The position numbers and the translations under genes were made by a program. Below, piece by piece: positions 1 through 8,887 of a stretch of 64,000 bases of DNA; the stretch's first letter is position 1; every line of letters begins with the position of its first letter. The DNA comes from Streptococcus loxodontisalivarius (GTDB taxonomy: Bacteria > Bacillota > Bacilli > Lactobacillales > Streptococcaceae): positions 62,001 through 126,000 of the forward strand of contig NZ_JAFBEH010000001.1 of the NCBI RefSeq assembly GCF_016908645.1. Reading direction: 5' to 3'. The notes beneath the pieces are model-generated. The model was not told the DNA's origin. It did not search any database and saw nothing but the letters and a program-made list of their open reading frames with translations.

Positions 1-38
1 TTCAAAAAATAGAGTTATAAAATATAAAAGGGGCTTAG

Positions 39-857
39 ATGAAAACTAATATTACAACACGAGATATCCAACTACTCGAGCTTGAAGCGTTGATTGAATT
101 AAAGAAATTATGTGATGATAACGGTCTGAAATTCTACCTTCGTGGTGGAAGTGTCATGGGTGCTGTTAAATATAAGGGTTTTGTACCTTGGGATGATGAT
201 GTTGATATTGCAGTTCCTAGGAAAGATTTTGAGAAACTTATTGAGCTATCTCAAACAGATTGGTCTAGGAAATTTGAGATAATTTCTTATCATTATCAAG
301 AGGATGCTGGATGCTATTTTCCACGAGTATTTTTAAAAAAACAGTTCATAAAGGAATATGGAGTACCAGAAAATAATCGACACGGTGTATCAGTAATTGA
401 TATATTGCCGCTTGATGGTGCACCTGATAGTAATTTTAAGCAAAAGATTTACTTTGCTCATGTATATTTTTTGAGGATAATGGGTAGTCTAACGACAAAA
501 AATTTAACTGGACATAAACTACATAGAAGAATTTTGTTGCGATTTTTATATTTATTCGGTATTGATAAAAAATATAGTCAGACTGATATTTATGAAAAGT
601 TAGATAGATTGTACAGTAGCCATAGCATTGAAGACAGTAAATTTATTGGTACTATTACTGGCTCATTATATACTAAAGAAATTTTTCCGAAGGAAGTTTG
701 GGGAGATGGAGAACTTTTAGATTTTGAAACTGAAAAATTTTTAGTTCCAACTCAGTTTGATTCTTATTTGAAGAAGTTGTATGGTGATGATTATTTAACC
801 TCTGAACCATCTGATAAAGCTAAAAATTGGAAAAAACACATAAAGGAAGTGGAGTAA
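39..857 (+). CDS. LicD family phosphotransferase
   Basis: LicD-family proteins transfer phosphocholine or similar phospho-groups onto surface glycans. The 272-residue product shows the family signature near residues 36-66: a GG-S-x-x-G-A-x-(K)-G-F-x-P-W-D-D-D-x-D stretch, whose acidic D-D-D-x-D run is the nucleotidyltransferase-like metal site. There is no signal peptide, so it should act in the cytoplasm. The ATG follows a weak purine-rich stretch (aaaaggggc) about 7 bases upstream. The next gene starts 5 bases after its stop, so the three glycan genes form one operon whose beginning lies outside the window. The transferred group and the acceptor cannot be told from the sequence. Confidence 0.85.
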   Translation: MKTNITTRDIQLLELEALIELKKLCDDNGLKFYLRGGSVMGAVKYKGFVPWDDDVDIAVPRKDFEKLIELSQTDWSRKFEIISYHYQEDAGCYFPRVFLKKQFIKEYGVPENNRHGVSVIDILPLDGAPDSNFKQKIYFAHVYFLRIMGSLTTKNLTGHKLHRRILLRFLYLFGIDKKYSQTDIYEKLDRLYSSHSIEDSKFIGTITGSLYTKEIFPKEVWGDGELLDFETEKFLVPTQFDSYLKKLYGDDYLTSEPSDKAKNWKKHIKEVE

Positions 858-862
858 TAAAG

Positions 863-1735
863 ATGTTTTGTTTTGTGATATTGCATTACATGGTAATTGA
901 AGAAACAGTAGCATTTGTCGAAAATTTATTATATAAAGTTAACGGTGAGAAGAAAATCGTTATTGTAGATAATAATTCATCAAATGGTAGTGGAAAAGAG
1001 TTACAGAGAATGTATTTGGATAATCCAGATATAACTATAATTCTAAATAATGAGAACCTTGGATTTGCTAAGGGAAACAATATCGGATATCGATATGCAA
1101 AAGAGCATTTTCAGCCTAAGTTTATTGCAATTGCAAATAATGATATTGAACTTCCACAACCTGAGTTTATTCAATTAGTAGAAGATATTTATAAGAAGGA
1201 GAAATTTGCTGTATTAGGTCCAGAAATATTCTCGACAAATGAAAAAATTTATCAAAGTCCCAAGAAGTTGTCACACTATACATATGATCAAGTTCTTGCT
1301 GAGAGAGATAAATATGCTAAGAGAAATGCTAGTCAATTTATTGTTCCTCTGAAATCTACACTTAAGAAAAATAAGCTAGTTAAATCACTGAATAGTAAGA
1401 GAAAAAAAATCACTTCTCAAATTGATCCGACTAAAAAGTATGTTAATCCAATTATTCACGGTTCGTTTTTAATTGTATCTGAATTATTTATTGAAAAACG
1501 TGATAATGCATTTTTTGAAGGAACTTACATGTACTTTGAAACTGAAATACTAGACTATCAATGTCAACGTGACGGTCTTAAGGTTATCTATGATCCAAGT
1601 GTTAAAGTACTGCACCACCACAGCACCTCTACAGCATCAAGTTTCTCTTCTGAACTAAAGAAAGTAAGATTTATGAATAGATGTATTTTAGATTCACTGA
1701 ATGCCTTTTTAGTTGAGATGGAGAAAGAAAAATGA
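863..1735 (+). CDS. Family 2 glycosyltransferase
   Basis: About 290 residues with a GT-A fold N-terminus: an I-V-D-N-N-S-S-N-G-S segment near residue 38 binds the nucleotide sugar, and an A-N-N-D-I-E segment near residue 92 stands where the DxD metal motif is expected. It probably adds one sugar to a cell-wall or capsular polysaccharide repeat. The ATG at 863 was chosen because AAGGAAGTGGAG precedes it. A longer in-frame reading from 827 would overlap licD by 31 bases without a ribosome site. The gene overlaps the next by 4 bases (ATGA), indicating translational coupling. Donor and acceptor are unknown. Confidence 0.85.
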   Translation: MFCFVILHYMVIEETVAFVENLLYKVNGEKKIVIVDNNSSNGSGKELQRMYLDNPDITIILNNENLGFAKGNNIGYRYAKEHFQPKFIAIANNDIELPQPEFIQLVEDIYKKEKFAVLGPEIFSTNEKIYQSPKKLSHYTYDQVLAERDKYAKRNASQFIVPLKSTLKKNKLVKSLNSKRKKITSQIDPTKKYVNPIIHGSFLIVSELFIEKRDNAFFEGTYMYFETEILDYQCQRDGLKVIYDPSVKVLHHHSTSTASSFSSELKKVRFMNRCILDSLNAFLVEMEKEK

Positions 1736-2484
1736 AAAATTATATTATTACACATAAAGAATTTTCTCCTGTTACAGAAGAGATTATTTATGAACCATTG
1801 CTTGTAGGAGCAAATAAAAATCATGTTGAAAAATACCCACTAAAAGATAATCTTTACGAAGACAATATTTCTGATAAAAACTCAAGCTTTTGTGAGTTAA
1901 CTGGCATGTATTGGATTTGGAAACATTCAAAAGAAGATATTGTAGGAATTTCTCACTATAGACGTTATTTTACTAAAAATAGATATTTACTCAAAAAACA
2001 TGCTATTTTATCACAAAAAGATATTGTAAAAGATTTAAAGAGTTTTGATGTAATCGCTTCTTTGAGAGGGACAGGTGAAATTCTTGATAATAATACGAAA
2101 GAATATTTTTATGAAAAACATGATGGAATCGTGTGGGAAGAATGTAAAGAAATTATAAAAAATAAGTTCCCGGATTATCTTGATGCATTTGAATGGTATG
2201 AAAATCAAACAGATACCTATGTTTGTAACATGATAATAATGAAAAAAGAATTGTATGACTCATATTGCGAATGGTTATTTTCAATTTTATTTGACCTTGA
2301 CTTAAAAATCGATTATTCAAAATACGATAATTATAATTCAAGGATGATAGGTTTTGTAGCAGAGAGACTACAAAATGTATGGATTAAGAAAAACAACTTG
2401 AAAGTTAAAGAATATCCAATTTATTTTACCGAGGATACTCTTTGGAGTAGATTTACAAAAAAAGTAAATAATTTAAAGCAATAA
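1732..2484 (+). CDS. DUF4422 glycosyltransferase-like protein
   Basis: 250 residues resembling the DUF4422 family found in capsular and exopolysaccharide loci. The visible family features are the N-terminal Y-I-I-T-H-K strand, the G-M-Y-W-I-W-K-H segment and the G-I-S-H-Y-R-R-Y-F segment around residues 58-81. No transmembrane segment or signal peptide is seen. It is the last gene of the three-gene polysaccharide block and is followed by a hairpin terminator. A glycosyltransferase role is inferred from family context; the linkage made is unknown. Confidence 0.75.
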   Translation: MKNYIITHKEFSPVTEEIIYEPLLVGANKNHVEKYPLKDNLYEDNISDKNSSFCELTGMYWIWKHSKEDIVGISHYRRYFTKNRYLLKKHAILSQKDIVKDLKSFDVIASLRGTGEILDNNTKEYFYEKHDGIVWEECKEIIKNKFPDYLDAFEWYENQTDTYVCNMIIMKKELYDSYCEWLFSILFDLDLKIDYSKYDNYNSRMIGFVAERLQNVWIKKNNLKVKEYPIYFTEDTLWSRFTKKVNNLKQ

Positions 2485-2532
2485 ATAGGGTTAATTTGAA
2501 TTTGGCGGATATACCTTATTGCTATATGGATA

Positions 2533-2566
2533 ACAGAGAGTGTCAGCTGATGCTCTCTGTTTTCTA
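2533..2566 (+). terminator. Terminator of the polysaccharide operon
   Basis: ACAGAGAG at 2533-2540 pairs with CTCTCTGT at 2553-2560 around a 12-base loop, followed by TTTTCT. It lies 49 bases after the DUF4422 stop codon. Confidence 0.75.
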
Positions 2567-2652
2567 TCTCAAAGGGCTGATTCACTTCAAATTTCCCATA
2601 AATGTAATAAATATTAAATATGAGAACATTCTAATGTAGTTTCTGTATATTC

Positions 2653-2663
2653 TGTGTTATAAT
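2653..2663 (+). promoter_or_regulatory. Extended -10 promoter
   Basis: TGT-TATAAT at 2655-2663 is an extended -10 element. No good -35 box lies 17 bases upstream. It is 37 bases before the ATG of the unknown gene at 2701 and probably drives it. Confidence 0.55.
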
Positions 2664-2700
2664 GTAAATAGATTTAACATTTAGAGGAAGGGGTAGTTAG

Positions 2701-3885
2701 ATGTCTGTTGTAGAGAGTAATTCTCATAAACTTTTGGTGCGTACTTTGACGATTAGTCTGCATTATCTAGGTCTTTTTGAAGATGAGCTTGAACTTGTCA
2801 AGTCGCGCCCGTCTGTGCTATCCCCATTGGGTTCACCCTTGTCTATTAGAGATGAGGTGAGTCAAATTCTGGATGAATTCTCTAAGATTTCTAGACAGCG
2901 TGAGTTGATTAAGAGTGCTTTTTGGTATGATGATCAGGGCTTTTATCTCTTGAATGAGGCGCTTGAACTTGTCGAAACATGGACGAATATGCTGGATGAT
3001 CTTATCAGCTTTGCCTATTCAAAACCCTTGGTACAAGGGGTTTTGCGTGAAGGGAAGAAGCGTAATTATGGGATTTTAATCAACAATTTTACAGCCTTGA
3101 TTGACACCAATGATTCTGTGAAGGATATGAATGCCGTTTATCGCAGTCATGATGAGATAGAGCTTGATTCGGAGGCGATTTTGTCCTATGTGGAGAGCTT
3201 GGATCCGACGACTACTATGTCGTCAGAGCTTTTTGGGGCAAGCCCAATAGCAGAGCCTGTCAAAAAGTCTACGGGTACAGTTAGTGCCTTGGACCGTTTG
3301 GCTGCTAGAGTTGGCAATACAGCACTCATGTCATCTGAAGAGCTTGAACGTAGTTTGGTTCAATCTATTTCAGAAAGTTTGGCATCGTCAGAGCTACATT
3401 TCGAAGAGAGTTCTCAGAGTATGGCTTTCTCAGAATCGCTCAATTTGCGTGAGACTATTGATTTGTCTTATACCTTTATTGGTGTGCAGTCGTCAGAGAA
3501 CGCCCATCAAGCAGTAGAAATTTCAAGTATGATTGCTGCTATTGAAGAAAATCAGATGCTGGATGATATTGACTTTACAGATAATATTAGCCGTAAGGAT
3601 CTGGTTTCAAAAGTGAAACATTGTCTTTTTGACATGTCTAAGAATACGGTTTTGGTCATTGATTCCAATGAGAGTTTAAAAGCTGATTTGGTGGGCTATT
3701 TCGGTTTCAAAGGGCTGACTTATCTCGATGAATCTGAAGGATTGATTTCCTTTGATTCATATTTGAGTGACCAGTCTTTGGCCTATGTCTTCTATCCAAA
3801 TCAATTGGCTGTTTTGGCTGGTTTCCAAACTCAGTTGAAGTTGCTTAAGCAGACAGCACCTCAAGTTATTTTTCATTCATTCTAA
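2701..3885 (+). CDS. Unknown protein with Ser/Glu-rich middle
   Basis: 394 residues; I do not recognise the family. The first 130 residues look helical and soluble. The middle (roughly 155-265) is rich in Ser and Glu, with repeated S-S-E clusters and a likely flexible linker. The last 100 residues alternate hydrophobic and polar residues like an alpha/beta domain (T-V-L-V-I-D-S-N-E, A-Y-V-F-Y-P-N-Q). There is no signal peptide, transmembrane helix or known catalytic motif. AGAGGAAGGGG lies 8 bases before the ATG. It stands alone: a terminator precedes it, and the -35 box of the pyrK leader promoter begins 2 bases after its stop. Confidence 0.7.
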   Translation: MSVVESNSHKLLVRTLTISLHYLGLFEDELELVKSRPSVLSPLGSPLSIRDEVSQILDEFSKISRQRELIKSAFWYDDQGFYLLNEALELVETWTNMLDDLISFAYSKPLVQGVLREGKKRNYGILINNFTALIDTNDSVKDMNAVYRSHDEIELDSEAILSYVESLDPTTTMSSELFGASPIAEPVKKSTGTVSALDRLAARVGNTALMSSEELERSLVQSISESLASSELHFEESSQSMAFSESLNLRETIDLSYTFIGVQSSENAHQAVEISSMIAAIEENQMLDDIDFTDNISRKDLVSKVKHCLFDMSKNTVLVIDSNESLKADLVGYFGFKGLTYLDESEGLISFDSYLSDQSLAYVFYPNQLAVLAGFQTQLKLLKQTAPQVIFHSF

Positions 3886-3886
3886 C

Positions 3887-3915
3887 TTGACAAGCTACTT
3901 AGCTTAGTCTATAAT
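3887..3915 (+). promoter_or_regulatory. pyrKD promoter
   Basis: TTGACA at 3887-3892 and TATAAT at 3910-3915 with 17-base spacing: a consensus sigma-A promoter. It starts just after the stop codon of the upstream gene. Confidence 0.9.
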
Positions 3916-3921
3916 AGTTAC

Positions 3922-4131
3922 AATTTGTAAACCTTTAAGCTCGTCCAGAGAGGCGGCAAGGGAGACGGTCTGTGGATCATCATGTAGCTCAGGAACTAAC
4001 TGCGGTTAGTTAACATGTAGAGAGGATGTCCTGCCTTTGTGCGGTCATCAGCCTTTCTATGGAGAATTTGTCTAGACAAATTCAGTCTATGCAACTACAA
4101 ACCTTGCTGCCTTGGGCGGTGAGGTTTTTTC
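3922..4131 (+). promoter_or_regulatory. PyrR attenuator leader of pyrKD
   Basis: The leader holds a PyrR-binding loop at 3932-3961 (CCTT...GTCCAGAGAGGC...AAGG), the signature bound by PyrR plus UMP. It ends in an intrinsic terminator: CCTTGCTGCC at 4102-4111, a 3-base loop, GGCGGTGAGG at 4115-4124, then six T. By the established Gram-positive pyr mechanism, PyrR binding favours this terminator when pyrimidines are plentiful. Confidence 0.9.
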
Positions 4132-4157
4132 TATGTATTAGATTAAAGGAGGATATT

Positions 4158-4955
4158 ATGGGTCCAAATTGTGGTAACCGTCATTTTTTGAAAGAGGATT
4201 TAACAATTGTAAGTCAGGTTGAGATTGCACCGAGAATTTTTGAGATGGTCTTGACTGGTCGTATGGTTGCTTTTATGAATCCTGGTCAGTTTTTACACCT
4301 GCGCGTGCCAGATCCATCTAAGCTCCTCCGTCGTCCGATTTCTATTTCGGAAATTGATAAGGACAAGAATCAGGCTACCATCGTTTATCGTGTGGAGCGT
4401 GCTGGGACTGCTCTGCTATCTCAGCTGCAGGCTGGTCAAACGGTCGATACCATGGGTCCTCAAGGGAACGGATTTGATCTGTCGGTGGTGTCAAGTGGGC
4501 AAAAAGCTCTGCTCATTGGTGGAGGAATAGGTGTGCCGCCCTTGGTAGAAACGGCTAAGCAGCTGGCAAAAAAAGGTGTCCAAGTGGTTTCAGTGATTGG
4601 CTTTGCCAATAAGGATGCGGTTATTTTGGAGGAAAAGCTGAGCGCCTATGGTCCAGTTTATGTAACGACAGATGATGGGTCTTACGGTCTTAAGGGCTAT
4701 GTGTCAACGGTTGTTGATGAATTTGACTGGACAGCGGATGCTATTTACGCCTGTGGTGCTCCAGGAATGCTCAAGTACGTGGATAGTAAATTTGAAGATC
4801 ATCCGCATGCCTATGTGTCCATGGAATCTCGTATGGCTTGTGGAATGGGGGCTTGCTATGCCTGTGTGGTCCATGTCAAGGGCGAGGATGAAGCTAAGAA
4901 TAAGCGTGTCTGTGAAGAAGGTCCTGTTTTTGAGACAGGCAGCATCATTTTATAG
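4158..4955 (+). CDS. pyrK: Dihydroorotate dehydrogenase B, electron transfer subunit
   Basis: PyrK passes electrons from the PyrD flavin to NAD through FAD and a 2Fe-2S cluster in the fourth step of UMP synthesis. The 265-residue product shows the FAD-binding R-R-P-I-S-I segment near residue 53, the NAD-binding G-G-G-I-G-V-P-P segment near residue 119, and a Cys cluster near residues 223-246 (M-A-C-G-M-G-A-C-Y-A-C and a later Cys) for the iron-sulfur centre. The ATG at 4158 has AAAGGAGGA 6 bases upstream. The open frame extends back to 4026, but that would cover the attenuator, so the longer start is rejected. pyrD follows after 9 bases. Confidence 0.96.
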   Translation: MGPNCGNRHFLKEDLTIVSQVEIAPRIFEMVLTGRMVAFMNPGQFLHLRVPDPSKLLRRPISISEIDKDKNQATIVYRVERAGTALLSQLQAGQTVDTMGPQGNGFDLSVVSSGQKALLIGGGIGVPPLVETAKQLAKKGVQVVSVIGFANKDAVILEEKLSAYGPVYVTTDDGSYGLKGYVSTVVDEFDWTADAIYACGAPGMLKYVDSKFEDHPHAYVSMESRMACGMGACYACVVHVKGEDEAKNKRVCEEGPVFETGSIIL

Positions 4956-5918
<963 letters not shown>

Positions 5919-5927
5919 GGAGTTTCT

Positions 5928-6413
5928 ATGGTTTTTGCAAAAGAAGAAGATGCCTATAAATGGCTAGATAAACTGGGAATTTCTTATCAGTCTTATGAGC
6001 ATCAGGCTATAACTACCGCTCATGAATTGACCTTATCTTTTCCGGGTCAGCAGGTTAAAAATTTACTCTTAAAAAATAAGAAGAAGTCTCAATTTTACTT
6101 GTTGGTCTTGTCTATTGACAAGCAAGCAGATTTAGGTAGTTTAGCAGAAATTCTGGGAGAGAAACGTCTATCTTTTGCTAGCGAGAAGGACTTGGAAGAC
6201 TTGCTGCATGTGCCAGCTGGTACAGTCACACCCTTTGGATTACAGTTTGATCAAGAAGACAAGGTCCAGCTACTTGTTGATGACGAGCTAGACCGCTCAC
6301 AGCACATAGGCTTTCATCCTTTTAGCAACTCAACAACGGTAATGCTAGCTTATGATGACTTTGATAATTTGATGGAAAACTTCAAACATTCTATTAAACT
6401 TGTTTCTTGTTAG
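5928..6413 (+). CDS. YbaK/ProX-type aminoacyl-tRNA deacylase
   Basis: 161 residues matching the YbaK/ProX/PrdX editing-domain family, which hydrolyse mischarged tRNA (often Ala-tRNA-Pro or Cys-tRNA-Pro). Typical features are a helical N-terminus ending in Y-E-H-x-A, the K-N-L-L-L-K-N strand with its functional Lys near residue 45, and the G-T-V-T-P-F-G-L segment near residue 102. It is a free-standing domain, not fused to prolyl-tRNA synthetase. The closely spaced position after pyrD (GAGGAG over the pyrD stop) suggests shared transcription, with no obvious link to pyrimidine synthesis. Which mischarged tRNA it edits is not resolved. Confidence 0.85.
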   Translation: MVFAKEEDAYKWLDKLGISYQSYEHQAITTAHELTLSFPGQQVKNLLLKNKKKSQFYLLVLSIDKQADLGSLAEILGEKRLSFASEKDLEDLLHVPAGTVTPFGLQFDQEDKVQLLVDDELDRSQHIGFHPFSNSTTVMLAYDDFDNLMENFKHSIKLVSC

Positions 6414-6415
6414 TT

Positions 6416-6775
6416 GAACCATTCCCGTTGTTGCCTATCCCAACCCAGACAAGGGATTACTGAACTGAGAAAATAAAAATCTCCACGAGAAATTAAGGTT
6501 CTCGTCATGGAATGAGAAGTTGATTTTAGAAGCATTAGCTGTAGGCGTACGAAGTACGCCATCTCCGATAGTCTCCGCCGTGGTGCAAAGAGCGACAAAG
6601 TCGTTTGGGAGTGAAACAGTCCAGTGGACTGTTTCAGGTCTGAGCCTTGAAATTAGAAAGCGAAGAGAAAAGACCCTAGGCTTTTCCTTTAGTAATGAAA
6701 CCGAAGGTTTGCTTACGACCTCACCACCTAAGGAGACTATCAAAAAAACTAAAAATCCAACAACGGGAATGATTC
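6416..6775 (+). repeat. MITE-like element with terminal inverted repeats (copy A)
   Basis: The 18 bases at 6416-6433 (GAACCATTCCCGTTGTTG) are the inverse of 6758-6775 with one mismatch, bounding a 360-bp non-coding block. Inside are hairpins GGCGTAC/GTACGCC (about 6544-6560) and AACAGTC/GACTGTT (about 6615-6632), then the block TCAGGTCTGAGCCTTGAAA and a GAAAAG/CTTTTC hairpin. The same internal block occurs at about 13040 and, inverted, at about 32890. It starts 2 bases after the upstream stop codon. Open frames inside it on both strands are not believed. Confidence 0.75.
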
Positions 6776-6789
6776 TACTTTGTTTTTCA

Positions 6790-6818
6790 TTGACAGAGTC
6801 TTAAAAAAAAGATATACT
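6790..6818 (+). promoter_or_regulatory. pyrF leader promoter
   Basis: TTGACA at 6790-6795 and TATACT at 6813-6818, 17 bases apart, just after the repeat element. Confidence 0.88.
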
Positions 6819-6825
6819 AATACAA

Positions 6826-6978
6826 ATTGAAAACCTTTAATCATGTCCAGAGAGGCGAGAAAGGTTGGCTATCTGCGGGTAGCCTTGTTCTACGAATAAG
6901 AGAAAAGTATTCTTTTCTACAAGAGTTGGTTGATTCCTTCTTTTTCGTGTAACCTCGTCTCATGGCGAGGTTTTTTCT
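6826..6978 (+). promoter_or_regulatory. PyrR attenuator leader of pyrFE
   Basis: A second PyrR-binding loop lies at 6834-6864 (CCTTTAA...GTCCAGAGAGGC...AAAGG). The terminator is AACCTCG at 6951-6957 paired with CGAGGTT at 6966-6972, followed by a T run. The pyrF-pyrE block is therefore under its own PyrR control, separate from pyrKD. Confidence 0.88.
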
Positions 6979-7020
6979 GTATTTGTCAGATGGTTACCTG
7001 GTGGCTTTGGATCATGTTAT

Positions 7021-7233
7021 TTGAACACAGCCTACGAGCAGTGCAAAAAAGATAGTTTTCGTTAGAGCCTTGCGTCTCTCTCAAACTCCTATTTTTGCCT
7101 TGCTTGATAACGACTTTTGTATCATTTTATTTGAACACGCCCTAAAAACTTGGAATTTAGATAAGTCTCCTTGTGTACAAGTACACTGCGTTGACTTCCT
7201 AAAATTCAGTCGTTTTTTAACGGGCTTTGTATC
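7021..7233 (+). repeat. Two tandem copies of a 103-bp hairpin element
   Basis: Copy 1 is 7021-7123 and copy 2 is 7131-7233. Both begin TTGAACAC and end TTTGTATC, both are 103 bp, and they are separated by the 7 bases ATTTTAT. A further end-like remnant (GGCTTTGGATC, 7003-7013) precedes copy 1 by 7 bases. Copy 2 folds as one long imperfect hairpin (GCCCTAAAAAC... against ...GTTTTTTAACGGGC) with GTGTAC/GTACAC near its tip. A third 103-bp copy is at 25698-25800. Copy 2 ends 16 bases before pyrF. Confidence 0.75.
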
Positions 7234-7249
7234 ATTAGAAAGGAATCTT

Positions 7250-7942
7250 ATGCGCGAAATTCGTCCTATTGTTGCTCTTGATTTTCCCTCTTTTGAGGAT
7301 GTTAAGGCTTTTCTAGCTCTTTTTCCTGAGGAGGAAAAACTTTATGTGAAGATTGGGATGGAGCTCTATTATGCTGCTGGTCCTGAGATTGTCCGTTATG
7401 TGAAATCACAAGGACACTCGGTCTTTCTGGATCTGAAGTTGCATGATATTCCCAATACTGTCAAGTCAGCCATGAAGGTCCTTTCTAACCTTGGTGTTGA
7501 CATGACAAATGTTCATGCGGCTGGTGGTGTAGAGATGATGAAGGCTGCGCGTGAGGGTCTTGGTCAAGGTCCAAAACTCATTGCGGTGACTCAGTTGACA
7601 TCAACTTCAGAAGAGCAGATGAAGGACTTCCAAAATATCCAGACCAGTCTTGCTGAATCAGTTGTTCATTATGCTAAGAAAACGGCTGAGGCTGGACTTG
7701 ATGGTGTGGTCTGCTCTGCTCATGAAGTTGAGGCCATCAAATCAGCTACAAACTCAGACTTTGTCTGTTTGACACCAGGTATCCGTCCAGCAGGCTCTGC
7801 TATTGGCGACCAAAAACGTGTCATGACACCAAGTGACGCTCGTCAAATTGGGTCGGACTATATCGTGGTGGGTCGTCCAATTACCCAAGCGGAGAATCCA
7901 GTCGAGGCTTATCGCCAAATCAAAGCAGACTGGAATGCTTAA
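7250..7942 (+). CDS. pyrF: Orotidine 5'-phosphate decarboxylase
   Basis: PyrF makes UMP from OMP. The 230-residue product starts with the barrel strand I-V-A-L-D-F and carries the catalytic K-x-x-x-x-D-x-K-x-x-D-I-P-N-T signature near residues 58-70 ([11 protein letters not shown]). The phosphate-gripping T-P-G-I-R-P and V-V-G-R-P-I-T segments are near the C-terminus. The ATG at 7250 has AGAAAGG upstream; the open frame runs further upstream through the 103-bp repeats, which is not credible. It is regulated by the attenuator at 6826-6978 and followed 5 bases later by a small gene. Confidence 0.95.
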   Translation: MREIRPIVALDFPSFEDVKAFLALFPEEEKLYVKIGMELYYAAGPEIVRYVKSQGHSVFLDLKLHDIPNTVKSAMKVLSNLGVDMTNVHAAGGVEMMKAAREGLGQGPKLIAVTQLTSTSEEQMKDFQNIQTSLAESVVHYAKKTAEAGLDGVVCSAHEVEAIKSATNSDFVCLTPGIRPAGSAIGDQKRVMTPSDARQIGSDYIVVGRPITQAENPVEAYRQIKADWNA

Positions 7943-7947
7943 TCGTC

Positions 7948-8142
7948 ATGGGTAAGATTATCAGCAAGGACCTACTGAGAGGTGGCTTCAAGTATCGCTA
8001 TAATGATGGCAAGGTTGAACACTTTATGCCTAAATTGTTTGGCGATTACAAGGGAGACGATGGCTCGGTGGTCACCAAAAAGTTTCTTGGTGGTTATCAG
8101 GTCAAAAGACGTGATGGTTACAAGGAAAATTTTGAAATTTAA
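7948..8142 (+). CDS. Small conserved-looking hypothetical protein
   Basis: 64 residues, basic, starting 5 bases after pyrF. It contains two similar beta-like stretches (G-G-F-K-Y-R-Y-N-D-G-K and G-G-Y-Q-V-K-R-R-D-G-Y-K), suggesting a small internal duplication. There is no signal peptide or known motif, and no strong ribosome site, so it is probably read by translational coupling from pyrF. Its position inside the pyrF-pyrE operon is the only clue to its role. I do not recognise it. Confidence 0.55.
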   Translation: MGKIISKDLLRGGFKYRYNDGKVEHFMPKLFGDYKGDDGSVVTKKFLGGYQVKRRDGYKENFEI

Positions 8143-8233
8143 GTTAACCTGCTTACGACCTTGAGATTTTCAAGTAAAAGAATTTATAGTAGAAAAGGGT
8201 GTATCAAGCCCTAAATTGAAAAGGAGAATTATT

Positions 8234-8863
8234 ATGACACTTGCTTCACAAATTGCATCAGATTTATTGGATATTAAAGCAGTTTACTTGCAACCAGAAG
8301 AGCCTTTTACATGGGCGTCAGGTATCAAATCACCTATCTATACAGACAACCGCATTACGCTTTCATATCCTGAGACACGTACTCTGATTGAAAATGGTTT
8401 CGTTGAGAAAATCAAGGAAGAATTTCCAGAGGTAGAGGTTATCGCAGGGACAGCGACAGCAGGTATTCCTCACGGTGCCATCATTGCTGATAAGATGAAT
8501 CTGCCATTTGCCTACATCCGTTCAAAACCAAAAGATCATGGTGCTGGTAACCAAATCGAAGGCCGTGTGGTTAAGGGGCAAAAAATGGTTATCATCGAGG
8601 ATTTGATTTCTACTGGTGGTTCTGTTTTGGATGCAGCAGCGGCAGCTATTCGTGAGGGGGCTGATGTCCTCGGTGTGGTAGCAATCTTTACCTACGAATT
8701 GCCAAAAGCAGCTGAAAACTTTGAAAAAGCTGGCGTGAAATTGGTTACTCTTTCAAACTATTCAGAGCTGATCAAGGTTGCCAAAGTTCAAGGTTACATC
8801 AACGCAGACGGTTTAACGCTGCTTAAAAAATTCAAGGAAGACCAAGAAAACTGGCAAAACTAG
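8234..8863 (+). CDS. pyrE: Orotate phosphoribosyltransferase
   Basis: PyrE joins orotate and PRPP to give OMP, the step before PyrF. The 209-residue product shows the N-terminal orotate-site G-I-K-S-P-I-Y-T-D, the K-P-K-D-H-G loop that supplies catalytic Lys residues, and the PRPP-binding [13 protein letters not shown] near residues 118-130. The ATG at 8234 follows AAAGGAGAA. An in-frame TTG at 8216 lies upstream of that ribosome site and is not used. It sits 92 bases after the small ORF, probably in the same transcript as pyrF. Confidence 0.95.
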   Translation: MTLASQIASDLLDIKAVYLQPEEPFTWASGIKSPIYTDNRITLSYPETRTLIENGFVEKIKEEFPEVEVIAGTATAGIPHGAIIADKMNLPFAYIRSKPKDHGAGNQIEGRVVKGQKMVIIEDLISTGGSVLDAAAAAIREGADVLGVVAIFTYELPKAAENFEKAGVKLVTLSNYSELIKVAKVQGYINADGLTLLKKFKEDQENWQN

Positions 8864-8887
8864 TTGTTCTTCCAAAGAGGTGAGCTT

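Noticed and set aside
4026-4157. Longer start for pyrK
   Set aside because: It would run through the attenuator terminator; the ATG at 4158 has a strong ribosome site.
6435-6804. Open frames on both strands inside the repeat copy A
   Set aside because: They lie wholly within an element with terminal inverted repeats and hairpins, lack ribosome sites and look like no protein family.
7070-7249. Longer start for pyrF
   Set aside because: The extension translates the 103-bp repeats and has no family match.
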